Below are positions 20,289 to 28,960 of a DNA stretch of 64,000 bases, in pieces. A program made the position numbers and the translations under genes. The first letter of the stretch is position 1. Each line of letters begins with the position of its first letter. Source of the DNA: Allobosea lathyri (GTDB lineage: Bacteria > Pseudomonadota > Alphaproteobacteria > Rhizobiales > Beijerinckiaceae); assembly GCF_900108245.1 (NCBI RefSeq), contig NZ_FNUY01000003.1:186001-250000 (forward strand), written 5' to 3'. The notes beneath the pieces were generated by a model, which saw only the letters and a list, made by a program, of their open reading frames with translations, had not been told where the DNA came from and made no database searches.

Positions 20289-20426
20289 AGGCTCCGTGCG
20301 GGAATGGGTTGTCCGCTTTCGATTGAAAAATGGCCCCGGCCTAGTGCCAGTCTCTTGTGCCAGCCCCTTGCCCTTTGTCTGGCTGCTGAGGCTTGCAGCC
20401 CAGTCGCTTAATCGCCTTGCACTGAT

Positions 20427-20615
20427 TTACTCGCCGACGCCGGACGCCGGCGTGTCGGTAGGCTTCGGATTCGGTTTGTCGGCGGACCCCGTGTCTCGGT
20501 CGGCGCCGGGATTGATCGAGACTTTGTTCAAGGATTCCTTATCCGGCGCGCCCTGTACCGATTTCACTTTCTGCTGCTCTTCCGGGCTCATTTTGTTTCC
20601 AGAACCGTCACGCAT
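20427..20615 (-). CDS. Small hydrophilic protein, unknown
   Basis: A 62-aa, highly charged, low-complexity protein (MRDGSGNKMSPEEQQKVKSV then Pro/Asp-rich tail) without a hydrophobic segment; probably disordered. A very strong GGAGGAGG ribosome site precedes the ATG and a stress-type promoter lies about 30 bp upstream, which together make it a real gene. No family recognised. Confidence 0.7.
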   Translation of the reverse strand: MRDGSGNKMSPEEQQKVKSVQGAPDKESLNKVSINPGADRDTGSADKPNPKPTDTPASGVGE

Positions 20616-20644
20616 GGTGGCCTCCTCCGTGTTTCCTAGCGATC

Positions 20645-20669
20645 AACGGCCGGCTAAGTCGGCGGTTCC
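20645..20669 (-). promoter_or_regulatory. EcfG-type stress promoter
   Basis: On the minus strand the site reads GGAAC-N16-CGTT, a full match to the general stress sigma consensus. The -10 element ends 30 bp upstream of the 62-aa gene starting at 20615. Confidence 0.7.
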
Positions 20670-20733
20670 CGGCGCAGCACAGCTCATTGAAACAAAGTGC
20701 CTGTCTCGGCGTTTATCGCCCGGGAGCATTCTA

Positions 20734-20826
20734 ATGCTGATCCAAGTCGCAATCGCGTGGCTCGCCAGCGTCGCAATCCTACTCGTACAGATTGAGCAGG
20801 CACCCGAGCTGCCTTGGCACGAATGA
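20734..20826 (+). CDS. Possible 30-aa membrane microprotein
   Basis: ATG 20734 follows CGGGAG at seven bases and opens a 30-codon frame: a hydrophobic stretch AIAWLASVAILLVQ then an acidic tail ELPWHE. It could be a single-span membrane peptide. Short length makes chance possible; no homology can be claimed. Confidence 0.35.
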   Translation: MLIQVAIAWLASVAILLVQIEQAPELPWHE

Positions 20827-20957
20827 GCGGAGCCGATGCCTGGACGGCCATCGGCTCGCTCGCACCAACCGGCGAGCGCTTGACCCGCCCGCCGGCGGAT
20901 AGGCCGCGCTCATGTCAAGACTGAGCGAGGCGCTATGCGATAAGCCGCCCTTGGCGA

Positions 20958-21392
20958 TCAGGCTGCCCTGGAGCGAGCCTTGTTCTTTGGCTTCACCGTC
21001 TTGCGTCCGAAGCCGATGGCCTTCGCCATTTGCGAGCGCTGTTCGGCATAGTTCGGCGCGACCATGGGATAGTCCGGCGGCAAGCCCCACTTCATGCGGT
21101 ACTCTTCCGGCGTCATGCCGTACCTGTTCCGCAGATGACGCTTCAGTGTTTTGAACGCGAGACCGTCTTCCAGGCAGATCAGTAGATTGGGGGTGATGGA
21201 TTTACGGATCGGAACGGCTGGGACCTGCTTTTCTAGAGGAGGTGCCGTCGTTTCCATCCCAAGCCCGAGCAGAGCGGCGTGAATGGCTGCAATAAGGCTC
21301 GGAAGATCTGACACGGGAACGGAGTTGTTCGTAACATATGCCGCAACGATGTCGGCCGATAGGCCGACAACGTCGATATTATTGTCTGACAT
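20958..21392 (-). CDS. MucR/Ros family transcriptional regulator
   Basis: A 144-aa regulator. N-terminal oligomerisation region (DIVAAYVTNNSVPVSDLPSLI) and C-terminal DNA-binding part with CLEDGLAFKTLKRHL and MTPEEYRMKWGLPPDYPMVAPNYAEQRS, the MucR hallmark. In most MucR proteins the finger ends HLxTHY; here it reads HLRNRYG, so the last zinc ligand position is Arg. The basic C-terminal tail (KTVKPKNKARSR) could aid DNA binding. MucR proteins act as H-NS-like silencers of AT-rich DNA, and such patches lie on both sides of this gene. Confidence 0.92.
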   Translation of the reverse strand: MSDNNIDVVGLSADIVAAYVTNNSVPVSDLPSLIAAIHAALLGLGMETTAPPLEKQVPAVPIRKSITPNLLICLEDGLAFKTLKRHLRNRYGMTPEEYRMKWGLPPDYPMVAPNYAEQRSQMAKAIGFGRKTVKPKNKARSRAA

Positions 21393-21605
21393 TGGGTTCC
21401 CCTAAATGGAATCCGCGCATTGCGGACGCTTTGCAAGATCGTCAGGGGCAAAACCAGTTGCCAAATCAATTTTTAACCAGAAAAATATAGGAGACCGCCA
21501 TGCGGCGGCATCAAAATATACTCCAACACTTACATTTATCGAATTAATCAATTCCTAACGTTCAGGCCACTTGAAACCCGCTACGGCGAGCTCCTTCATG
21601 TGCTC
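21393..21605. other. AT-rich upstream region of mucR, with a 15-codon ORF
   Basis: From about 21460 to 21560 the DNA is strikingly A/T-rich for this window, with many TpA steps. A 15-codon ORF (21500-21547, plus strand) follows a good AGGAGA ribosome site; it may be chance. The patch is a reasonable binding zone for MucR autoregulation. Confidence 0.45.
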
Positions 21606-21872
21606 CTACGCCGGGGTCATGCGAGGTATAGGCATGTCCGCTGTCGCCACCTCCGCAATCGTCTCGACATCGGAAGGGTGGACACAGCACCGCTTCGACA
21701 GCGCTGCCGCCACCTTCAACAGATCGATTGAGCCCTCGAAGACGACCTCTCGCAGGTTGTGGTCGGCGTCGATCATGGCACGCGCTTCACCGCCCAACTG
21801 CCTGGACATCTCGACGTAAATGACATGGGCCATCCTAAGCAGTTCAGGGTCGGCCAGTTCGCGTTCACACAT
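21606..21872 (-). CDS. Hypothetical protein
   Basis: An 88-aa reading starting MCERELADPELLRMAHVIYVEMSRQ; the open frame extends to an ATG at 21965. The body looks helical and soluble, with a Cys pair (KRCCVHPSD). No family is recognised, and neither candidate start has a clear ribosome site, so it may not be expressed. Confidence 0.45.
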   Translation of the reverse strand: MCERELADPELLRMAHVIYVEMSRQLGGEARAMIDADHNLREVVFEGSIDLLKVAAALSKRCCVHPSDVETIAEVATADMPIPRMTPA

Positions 21873-21965
21873 GACACCAACTCGGGTGGCGGCGCCCGAT
21901 CGCGCCCTTTGGCAGTAGATGGGGCGGGATGCCACGTTATGCCAGCATGTGCCTGCGATCGACAC

Positions 21966-22287
21966 GCCGACTCCGCATGCATGACGCCGGCTGCATCATT
22001 TCCGATATCTTGCCGCTGTTCTCGGTCGATCCTATGGCTGAATGCATCGACAACGTAATAATAAAAAATTATGACGTAACGGACAGATAAAATATGGTCA
22101 TGAAAATTATTTCTATTTAGTTGTCTGAGTTAAAACATGCCGATGCTCGGTGATTGCGAGTGTAATAACTTTATATCTCGAACATATTTCTTCCTACCGC
22201 TGTATTTTTCATGCCGGCTTCGTCCGGAGATGCCTGTCGCCTTTCATGACAAGCGAGCGCACAATGTGGGGAAGCGGCGGAGCAACC
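21966..22287. other. AT-rich intergenic stretch
   Basis: From about 22040 to 22210 the sequence is A/T-rich (TAATAATAAAAAATTATGACG and similar), in contrast to the GC-rich surroundings. No gene is seen. It may hold the promoter of the gene at 22288 and MucR sites. Confidence 0.5.
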
Positions 22288-22548
22288 ATGGATATTATCG
22301 TCAAGCAGTCGAACTCGACGACCTGGGTCATGATCGATCTGCTCGGACGTCCGATGGGCGAAGTGGTCGAGCAGCCCAAGGGCGAATTCACGATCGCGCC
22401 GTGCGGCAGCGCCATCGGCACAACCTCTGGCCTCAAGCTATCCAGCTTCAGCAGTCTCGATGCAGCTTTGGCGGAGGTTGAGCGGCACACCCGCGGACGA
22501 TGCCGAATGGTTTCCGGGGCAATCGCCCCGGCCAGCGAAGAACCATAG
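22288..22548 (+). CDS. Hypothetical small protein
   Basis: An 86-aa protein starting MDIIVKQSNSTTWVMIDLLG, after a CGGAG ribosome site. The alternating hydrophobic pattern suggests a small beta-sheet domain followed by a helix (SLDAALAEVERHTRG). An in-frame ATG at 22150 lies in the AT-rich non-coding stretch and is rejected as the start. No family recognised. Confidence 0.6.
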   Translation: MDIIVKQSNSTTWVMIDLLGRPMGEVVEQPKGEFTIAPCGSAIGTTSGLKLSSFSSLDAALAEVERHTRGRCRMVSGAIAPASEEP

Positions 22549-23189
22549 CGGCCCGGCGCAATACTCGCGGGCATCGCGCCGGACCTGGCCCGCTCACGGG
22601 CTTGGGGGGCTGATTTGCGAGCGGGTTGACGCAGCGTAGCACGGCCATGGCCCCCTTGCAGATCAAGAGTCCTTGCGCGGCTCTCCCGATCGAACGTTGT
22701 CATTGCCGGCAGGTATCGGTCCACTGCCTGATCGCGCTAGACCATCGGATCGGATATCGTATCCGTCCAAATGGCCTATCTCTTTGTTTTTGCATCGGTT
22801 TTTACCGAAAACCGCATTCCACTTTTCGGGCCGATGCTCCAGGCTGGCTGCCTCGCGTGCCGCCGCCTTTTTCGCCCGGCGCTTGCGTTCGTTGAGGCGT
22901 TCAAGAATCTGGGACATCCGGCGGGACATGTGACGAAGCGTCATGTCGGCTCTCTGTGTCATCTCGAAGCGGGATCGCCTCGCTTTCGAACGAGGCGGGA
23001 TACTCTTTTTCGACGAGCGCAATTGCTGCGCCCAAGAGGGATCGCAAAGCGGATGTCTTGCTATCTTCAGAAAGCCCCGGTGAGCGGCGATGGGGACATC
23101 ACTTCGTTGGCAAGGTTCCTCTCTCGCTATCCTCGTCTTCATTGGCCAGTATGCCGCAATGGCTCAGGACTGGATTCTGGAGATCACAC
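22549..23189. other. Intergenic region with a dispersed repeat
   Basis: No convincing gene. It contains the 101-bp repeat at 22738-22838 and remnants with biased composition. Long open frames on both strands here have no recognisable protein content and run through the repeat. Confidence 0.5.
22738..22838 (+). repeat. 101-bp dispersed repeat, copy A
   Basis: It starts CTAGACCATCGGATCGGATA and ends CCGATGCTC, containing CTCTTTGTTTTTGCATCGG and CCGAAAACCGCAT. It aligns without gaps, in the same orientation and length, to 59758-59858. The type is a known class of alphaproteobacterial intergenic repeats. Confidence 0.85.
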
Positions 23190-24113
23190 ATGAGCAGTTC
23201 AGTGTACTCAGACGGCGCGGCTTATGTTCGAGGCCAATTCGTTCCGATCGCGGAGGCTACTCTGCCGGTGACGGATTGGGGCTTTACGCGCTCGGATGTC
23301 GTCTACGACGTCGTCCATGTCTTCGACGGCTGCTTTTTTCGGCTTCAGGACCATTTGGATCGATTCGAACTCGCGATGGCGAAGCGCCGGCTCAGGCCGC
23401 CCGAGGACCGGACGACGATTGAAGCGATCCTGCACAGATGTGTCGCGTTGAGCGGCCTGTCCGATTCCTATGTCGCAATGGTCGCTTCGCGCGGAAAGCC
23501 AAAGGTCACCGGATCACGACGGCCTGTAGACTGCGAAAATCATCTCATTGCCTATGCCGTTCCGTGGGTCGACGTCGTGCCGAAGGACGTGCAGGAGCGC
23601 GGCGCTCATATCTGGATCGCATCGAATCCACGCGTCCCCGACGCCTCCGTCGATCCCACGGTAAAGAACTATCAGTGGAACGATCTGACCTCCGGCCTGC
23701 TTGAGGCGCACGATGCCGGCTTCGACACGACCGTGCTCTGCGATGCGGAAGGGTTCCTGACCGAGGGGCCCGGTTTCAACGTCTTCGTCGTCAAGGATGG
23801 CCGCGTCGTCACACCGGATCGCGGCAGCCTGCATGGGATAACCCGGCAAACCGTGCTCGACCTATGCGCGGAATTGGGGATCGAGGCGCTTGTTGCGCCG
23901 ATCCATCGCTCGATGCTCGACGAGGCCGACGAAGTCTTTCTCACATCGACCGCCGGCGGCGTGATTCCGGGAGCGCGGATCGGACATCGCATCCTTGGAA
24001 ACGACCGGCCGGGACCGATTTCGCTCAGGCTCAAGCAGGCTTACTGGAGCAAGCACGAAGAGAGCGGCCATCGTACCCCCGTGCGGCCGCTGGAGGCTGA
24101 GGCGGCCGAATAA
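23190..24113 (+). CDS. Class IV aminotransferase (branched-chain/D-amino acid type)
   Basis: A 307-aa PLP enzyme of fold type IV. The N terminus (YVRGQFVPIAEATLPVTDWGFTRSDVVYDVVHVFDG) and the catalytic-lysine segment DPTVKNYQWNDLTSGLLEA near residue 155 are characteristic. Later EGFLTEGPGFNVFVVKDGRVVTP binds the cofactor phosphate. ATG 23190 follows GGAG at eight bases; a longer frame upstream is non-coding. Branched-chain, D-alanine and (R)-amine transaminases share this pattern, so the substrate is open. Confidence 0.9.
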   Translation: MSSSVYSDGAAYVRGQFVPIAEATLPVTDWGFTRSDVVYDVVHVFDGCFFRLQDHLDRFELAMAKRRLRPPEDRTTIEAILHRCVALSGLSDSYVAMVASRGKPKVTGSRRPVDCENHLIAYAVPWVDVVPKDVQERGAHIWIASNPRVPDASVDPTVKNYQWNDLTSGLLEAHDAGFDTTVLCDAEGFLTEGPGFNVFVVKDGRVVTPDRGSLHGITRQTVLDLCAELGIEALVAPIHRSMLDEADEVFLTSTAGGVIPGARIGHRILGNDRPGPISLRLKQAYWSKHEESGHRTPVRPLEAEAAE

Positions 24114-24222
24114 CGGCCAGGCCGCCAAGGGAACGGCTCTGTCGATCAAAAGGGCAGATCCTGCCTTGACCTCATTTTCCGTTTCCCCCTTAAATTTGGG
24201 CGGGGGCTTCGCAGGGGTAATC

Positions 24223-24780
24223 ATGCTGCGCGCCATTGTTCTTATCGTCGCGGTTCTCGGTCTCTCGGCACCCGCGTTTGCTTACGACAATCCGCTCAGC
24301 CGGGGGCTTGCGGATTTCCTCAACATCTTCAGCGAACAGCCGATCCCGCGTCAGGTCGTACCGTGGAATGGCAAGCAGGCCCCCGGCACCGTCGTGATTT
24401 CGACAAGCCAGCGGCGGCTCTACTACATTCTCGGCAACCATCAGGCACTTCGCTATGGCGTTGGCGTCGGACGGCACGGCTTCAGCTGGGCGGGGACCAA
24501 GACCGTCACGATGAAGCGCGAATGGCCGGATTGGCGCCCTCCCTCGCAGATGCTCAAGCGGCGCCCCGACTTGCCGCGCTACATGTCCGGCGGGATGGAC
24601 AATCCTCTCGGGGCGCGGGCGATCTATCTCGGGTCCAGCCTGTACCGCATCCATGGATCCAACGAGCCGGAGACGATCGGGGCTGCGGTTTCGTCGGGCT
24701 GCATACGGATGACCAATCGCGACGTTACCGACCTTTACGACCGCGTCCGCACTGGAACCAAGGTCGTCGTGCTTCGATGA
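24223..24780 (+). CDS. L,D-transpeptidase (YkuD domain), secreted
   Basis: A 185-aa periplasmic enzyme that cross-links peptidoglycan or attaches proteins to it. The signal peptide is MLRAIVLIVAVLGLSAPAFA, cleaved near residue 20. The catalytic motif is complete: His144 in YRIHGSNEP and Cys160 in SSGCIRM. Length and spacing match the short ErfK/YbiS-like alphaproteobacterial group. ATG 24223 is the first codon of the signal peptide. Confidence 0.92.
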   Translation: MLRAIVLIVAVLGLSAPAFAYDNPLSRGLADFLNIFSEQPIPRQVVPWNGKQAPGTVVISTSQRRLYYILGNHQALRYGVGVGRHGFSWAGTKTVTMKREWPDWRPPSQMLKRRPDLPRYMSGGMDNPLGARAIYLGSSLYRIHGSNEPETIGAAVSSGCIRMTNRDVTDLYDRVRTGTKVVVLR

Positions 24781-24921
24781 GCCTCGGTGAGAACCAAACC
24801 GAGGCCCTTGGGCAGAACCTGCGAGGCAGTGCACGACGCCGAAGAACGAATATTCGGATCGAATTGTGCTTTCGCGCGTTGCTCCCTCGCGCCGCTGGTC
24901 GAGCGCCAGGAGTACAACACC

Positions 24922-25368
24922 ATGTTTTTTAGGCAGACAGTCGTTTCCGTTGCAGCCGTTCTGATGCTCGCGGCACCCGCCGCGGCGCAGTCCCGTTCGC
25001 TCGGTCCGTCCACGGGGACCGTTCGGATCGAGCAGGTGCAGGCGGGCTTCATCGCATCCGGCGAGGTTGGGGGCGGGACCCTTCGTTTCCGTGGCAAGTC
25101 GTATCCGATCACCGTTGGCGGTCTTGGCATTGGCTCGATCGGCGCTTCCCGCACGGTCGCCTCCGGGTCCGTGTACGGGCTCAAGAACAGGTCCGATTTC
25201 GCTGGGGCCTATGTGCAGCTGAAGGAAGGCTGGGCGGTCGGCGGTCAGGGCGGAGGAAATATCTGGTTGCGCAATGACAAGGGCGTCACTTTGCGGCTGG
25301 CTGCGCGCCGGCAGGGTCTCCAGCTTTCGCTTGGGGCTGATGGCGTGGTGATCGGCTTCAAGCAGTAG
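24922..25368 (+). CDS. Secreted glycine-rich protein, unknown
   Basis: A 148-aa protein with a clear signal peptide (MFFRQTVVSVAAVLMLAAPAAAQ). The mature part is beta-rich and glycine-rich (GGGTLRFRGKSYPITVGGLGIGSIG, then GSVYGLKNRSDFAGAYVQL). I have seen similar alphaproteobacterial proteins without a name and assign no function. CAGGAG precedes the ATG. A terminator follows at 25440. Confidence 0.78.
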   Translation: MFFRQTVVSVAAVLMLAAPAAAQSRSLGPSTGTVRIEQVQAGFIASGEVGGGTLRFRGKSYPITVGGLGIGSIGASRTVASGSVYGLKNRSDFAGAYVQLKEGWAVGGQGGGNIWLRNDKGVTLRLAARRQGLQLSLGADGVVIGFKQ

Positions 25369-25394
25369 ATCGACGTTATCCGGCGTCCGGCCGG

Positions 25395-25439
25395 TTTGAA
25401 TGCCGGGAATTTGAATGCCAGGAATTTGAATGGCAAAAA
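25395..25439 (+). repeat. Three 15-bp tandem repeats
   Basis: Units TTTGAATGCCGGGAA, TTTGAATGCCAGGAA and TTTGAATGGCAAAAA (25395, 25410, 25425) lie just before the terminator. Non-coding. Confidence 0.8.
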
Positions 25440-25470
25440 CGAGCCCGCCTTATCGGCGGGCTCGTGCGTT
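25440..25470 (+). terminator. Hairpin terminator
   Basis: CGAGCCCGCC (25440-25449) pairs with GGCGGGCTCG (25455-25464) around TTATC, followed by a weak T-containing tail. It probably ends the 24922-25368 transcript. Confidence 0.65.
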
Positions 25471-25586
25471 AACTTCGCGTCCCGTCATAGGCATGCGATG
25501 ATGCGCCGTTGATGCCGCAATACACCTATTTCGGCAGCGGACGGGCTTCAGTCCTGCCACTTGAGTAACGGGAAGCCGCACAGGCA

Positions 25587-26723
25587 ATGGAATCGCGAGC
25601 TGGTCACGCGCTGGTTGGACTTTTCACCCTCGCGGTGCTGGCTGCGCTATTCGGGTTTGCTTACTGGTTCAGCAGCGGCAGCGGCGCTCGCAAGGTGGAC
25701 GTCCGGATCATCTTCAATGACAAGGTCTCGGGCCTTGGGCGCGGCTCCAGCGTGCTTTTCAACGGCCTGCGCGTCGGCGAGGTGACGCAAATCGGCCTCC
25801 AGCCTGACAATGCGCGCCAAATCTCGGCTGTGATAAGGGTCGACGACTGGACACCGTTGCGCGTCGATACCCGGGCTCGCATTGAAGGGCAGGGACTTGC
25901 CGGTGTCGTCTCCGTGCAGCTTCTCGGCGGCGACCCCCGCTCCCCTGTCCTCGCCCCACAGGCGGGTCAGTCCCTTCCCACGATCACGGCCGAACACTCC
26001 GAAGACATCTTCGAGACAGTGCGCACCATCGCCAGGCGCGCCGACGATATCATTGGCGGCGTCGAGGTCCTGATCAAGGAAAATTCGGGAGCGATCCGCG
26101 ACAAAGTCAGGAACGCGGAACAATTCTCGGCTGCACTCGCCGATAATTCGGATGGCGTCGACAAGCTGATGAAGAGCACTGGCGCCGTCGCCGAGTTCAT
26201 CGCCCCTCTTGCGGAGAAGCTGGGCGGGTTCAGCCAGGACGTAACCGACGCCATCCGCTCGGTCGAGCCACAGTATATCACTTCAACCGTCGACAACGTC
26301 GAGAAGCTCACGGTGACGCTGGGAGGCGCCAGTGGCGATGTCAGCAAGACGGTGAAGGACGTCGCCTCAATTACGGAAAAGCTCAACAGGGCGGCCGCTC
26401 AGGTGGAGGGCGTGCTGAAGGGCGCGCAGGCTTTCCTGGACTCCGCCGCCGGCCAGAATGGCCACAATGCCTTCTCCGATGTCAGCGATGTCGCGAAGTC
26501 CCTCCGCGTGCTCGCCGACAACCTCGACAGGCGCACGGCTGAGATTACCGCTGAAATCAGTCGCTTCACCCGTGCGGGTCTGCGCACCATCGAACCCTTG
26601 GCGACCGACGGCAGACGCTGGCTTACCGGGTTTAGCCGGACCTTACGGGACGTCGAGCGGGACCCGCAGGGCTTGATCTTTGGAAGTCGGCCCAAGCTCC
26701 CTCAATACAATGGACCCCGCTAG
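25587..26723 (+). CDS. MCE/MlaD family protein (orphan)
   Basis: A 378-aa inner-membrane-anchored protein. A single N-terminal helix (ALVGLFTLAVLAALFGFAYWF) precedes an MCE domain (VDVRIIFNDKVSGLGRGSSVLFNGLRVGEVTQIGL) of about 100 residues, then a long helical C-terminal part. MCE proteins act in lipid transfer across the envelope, normally with permease and ATPase partners (MlaE, MlaF); neither is near. It may work with distant partners. Confidence 0.87.
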   Translation: MESRAGHALVGLFTLAVLAALFGFAYWFSSGSGARKVDVRIIFNDKVSGLGRGSSVLFNGLRVGEVTQIGLQPDNARQISAVIRVDDWTPLRVDTRARIEGQGLAGVVSVQLLGGDPRSPVLAPQAGQSLPTITAEHSEDIFETVRTIARRADDIIGGVEVLIKENSGAIRDKVRNAEQFSAALADNSDGVDKLMKSTGAVAEFIAPLAEKLGGFSQDVTDAIRSVEPQYITSTVDNVEKLTVTLGGASGDVSKTVKDVASITEKLNRAAAQVEGVLKGAQAFLDSAAGQNGHNAFSDVSDVAKSLRVLADNLDRRTAEITAEISRFTRAGLRTIEPLATDGRRWLTGFSRTLRDVERDPQGLIFGSRPKLPQYNGPR

Positions 26724-26795
26724 TCCAGATATCCCGGCCACCGCGCGGCTCCGGCCATCGGCGTTGTCGGGCCCATTGTCGGGCGCTCTCCCCGA

Positions 26796-27032
26796 TCAGC
26801 GACGGGGAAGACGCCGCCGGCGGCGAGTTGGACGACGGTGTTGCGGCTGCCTGTTGTAGTGGAGTTGCGGCCGTTGGCTGAATTCGACGTCAGCCGCATC
26901 CAGCCCCTTTGCGGTCTCTTTCGACACGGCCTGCGCGATTTCGGGGGAGGCGGCCTGGGATGACGCGACCATCCCCGGGGTCGCGGAGGAAAACCCGCAC
27001 AATAGTACCGATAGGAACGACCGCCTGTTCAT
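26796..27032 (-). CDS. Small exported Arg-rich protein
   Basis: A 78-aa protein with an N-terminal hydrophobic region (SFLSVLLCGFSSATPGMVASSQAA) and a C-terminal basic tail (RRPTRRRRRLPRR). It could be a small periplasmic or envelope-associated protein. GAGGACAG precedes the ATG. Divergent from the BrkB gene. Confidence 0.55.
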   Translation of the reverse strand: MNRRSFLSVLLCGFSSATPGMVASSQAASPEIAQAVSKETAKGLDAADVEFSQRPQLHYNRQPQHRRPTRRRRRLPRR

Positions 27033-27179
27033 TTACCTGTCCTCGCTTCCACCAATTCTCGGGCTATTTTATTAGCGCCCTTGGGGGCTCGTGCCGAGGC
27101 TGCCAATTTCTCCTGCGATCGCCAGACCACGCAACCAATCTCTTGCCTCCGGCGTTAGCCAGAACGCGGAGGGCTAGCG

Positions 27180-28250
27180 GTGCTCAATCATCGGCTTATC
27201 AGGGATCTAGGCGTGGCCGCCTTACTAGGCGTGGCCTCAGCTTACGTGCTTTCGCGTCTGGAGCGATCGGGTCGAAGTTCGCGGGACGACAAATATGCGG
27301 CCAAGACGGCGCATCGCACCCAGAAAGGCGCTGACGCTGACGCACCCTCCGAAATTCCTGCCAAAGGCTGGTGGGAGATTGCCCGGCGCACCTATCATGA
27401 AGTTGATCGAGACCGGGTCCGCGCCGTTGCAGCGGGCGTAACCTTCTATGGCCTGCTGGCCCTCTTCCCAGCACTGACGGCATTCGTTTCCTTGTACGGG
27501 CTCCTTGCCGATCCTGCGACCATCGCGGATCAGCTTGCTTTACTCGACGGATTCCTGCCGGCAGGTGCGACCGATTTTCTACGCGAACAGATTGGCCGGA
27601 TCGCTGGTGGTGGCGATACGAAGCTGAGCTTTGCCCTGCTCATCAGTCTGGCGCTGGCGATCTGGAGTGCCAATGCTGGTGTGAAAGCCATTTTCGATGC
27701 GCTTAACGTGGCTTATGGCGAAGATGAAAAGCGCGGCTTCTTCAAGTTGAACCTTGTATCTCTCGCATTCACTGTCGGCATATTGCTGTTTTTGCTCGGT
27801 GCCATCGGGGCTATCGCTGTTGTCCCGATCGTATTGGACTACCTCTATCTGGGCAGCGCCGCGGAATGGCTGATCGCTGCTGGCCGCTGGCCCGTGCTGG
27901 TTGGCGTTCTGCTGCTGGGCTTGGCCGTGTTGTACCGATACGGACCGAGCCGTGACGAGGCGCAATGGGCTTGGGTCAGCCCTGGTGCACTGTTTGCCGC
28001 CGCAGGCTGGCTGATCGCTTCGATCCTCTTCTCTTGGTACGTCGCCAATTTCGAGGATTACAACAAGACCTATGGGACAGTCGGCGCCGTCATCGGCCTT
28101 CTGACCTGGATGTGGTTGTCCGCGACGATTGTCCTGGTTGGCGCGGAATTGAATTCAGAGGCAGAGCGCCAGACGTATCGCGATACGACGAAAGGCGCGC
28201 CGATGCCGATCGGCGTGCGGGGGGCAGATGCCGCCGACCGCAAGGGATGA
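27180..28250 (+). CDS. YihY/BrkB family membrane protein
   Basis: A 356-aa integral membrane protein. The N-terminal helix (GVAALLGVASAYVLS) is extra compared with the family; the BrkB core starts near residue 70 with AAGVTFYGLLALFPALTAFVSLYGL, and the family motif YNKTYGTVGAVIGLLTWMWLSA is near residue 310. It starts at GTG behind GGAGGG. Its function is unproven in the family; it was once thought to be an RNase BN. Confidence 0.92.
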   Translation: MLNHRLIRDLGVAALLGVASAYVLSRLERSGRSSRDDKYAAKTAHRTQKGADADAPSEIPAKGWWEIARRTYHEVDRDRVRAVAAGVTFYGLLALFPALTAFVSLYGLLADPATIADQLALLDGFLPAGATDFLREQIGRIAGGGDTKLSFALLISLALAIWSANAGVKAIFDALNVAYGEDEKRGFFKLNLVSLAFTVGILLFLLGAIGAIAVVPIVLDYLYLGSAAEWLIAAGRWPVLVGVLLLGLAVLYRYGPSRDEAQWAWVSPGALFAAAGWLIASILFSWYVANFEDYNKTYGTVGAVIGLLTWMWLSATIVLVGAELNSEAERQTYRDTTKGAPMPIGVRGADAADRKG

Positions 28251-28280
28251 CAGAGCCGAGGGGAGGGGCTCTGGGCTCAC

Positions 28281-28314
28281 GAGGGCTCTTGGCTAACGAG
28301 GGCTCTTGGCTAAC
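28281..28314 (+). repeat. Two perfect 17-bp tandem copies
   Basis: GAGGGCTCTTGGCTAAC occurs at 28281-28297 and 28298-28314 in the gap after the BrkB gene. Confidence 0.9.
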
Positions 28315-28340
28315 GTCAATCGATAGTTGGGCCCATCAGC

Positions 28341-28365
28341 GGAACCACTCGCAGGCGTCGAGGTT
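28341..28365 (+). promoter_or_regulatory. EcfG-type stress promoter
   Basis: GGAAC (28341-28345), 16 bases, GGTT (28362-28365). The -10 element is 31 bp before the ATG at 28396. Confidence 0.65.
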
Positions 28366-28395
28366 ATCGGTAAGACGCTCAGAGAAAGACCGCTC

Positions 28396-28719
28396 ATGTC
28401 ACCTCGGAATCCCGCCGTCGCAAGCCTGAAGATCGAACAGCGAGCCCAGCGCAAGGCTGCCCGCCATCAAGGCTCGGACGCAGAACTCCAGGATGCGCTC
28501 GAAGCCACGTTTCCGGCGAGCGATCCTGTTTCTGCGCAGGCTCCAGTGACGGCGGGCCGTACGGAAAGCCAACCTTTTATCGAGATTGCGGAGCAGGCCA
28601 GCGAGCGAGTGAGCAAGCTGCAAGAATTGCTGATGAACGAGGTTCGCGCCCGGCCACTCCGGGCGCTTGGCTGGGCCGCCGCCGCAGGCATCGTTCTCGG
28701 CTTCTGGGCAGCGAGATAG
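28396..28719 (+). CDS. Small membrane-anchored protein with C-terminal helix
   Basis: A 107-aa protein: charged N-terminal part with ELQDALEATFPASDPVS, a motif common in small alphaproteobacterial stress proteins, then an amphipathic helix and a C-terminal membrane anchor PLRALGWAAAAGIVLGFWAAR, which resembles ElaB/YqjD/DUF883-type anchors. A GGAAC promoter lies just upstream. The function is unknown; ribosome-tethering as in ElaB/YqjD is only an analogy. Confidence 0.72.
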   Translation: MSPRNPAVASLKIEQRAQRKAARHQGSDAELQDALEATFPASDPVSAQAPVTAGRTESQPFIEIAEQASERVSKLQELLMNEVRARPLRALGWAAAAGIVLGFWAAR

Positions 28720-28960
28720 AATGTGGGCCGGTTCACCGTCAGCTTGATCCACTGATCGCGAATCTGAAGCAGAAGCTGATAGCCTACGGCCTTGTGGCCG
28801 CGGGCATTGTCCGACGCGGCTTCGTTAAGCCGCGCGCCGCGGCCCGCCCGGCCATAGCAGCGGCGGATTGAGCCTGACCCGAACCAAGGGTCGCAAGGCT
28901 GCTGTCATGGGGAACAATGGTCCCGCTGAAGGCTTTTCAATCCAGCAGGAGGATGTCGAC

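Noticed and set aside
22663..23142. A 159-codon minus-strand frame with an Arg/Lys-rich helix
   Set aside because: It runs through the 101-bp repeat, has no family signal, and its end encodes repeat sequence (a frame of this kind also appears from repeat copies elsewhere).
28911..28935. GGAAC-N16-GCTT upstream of the 94-aa gene
   Set aside because: The -10 core lacks GTT, so it is not counted as a stress promoter.
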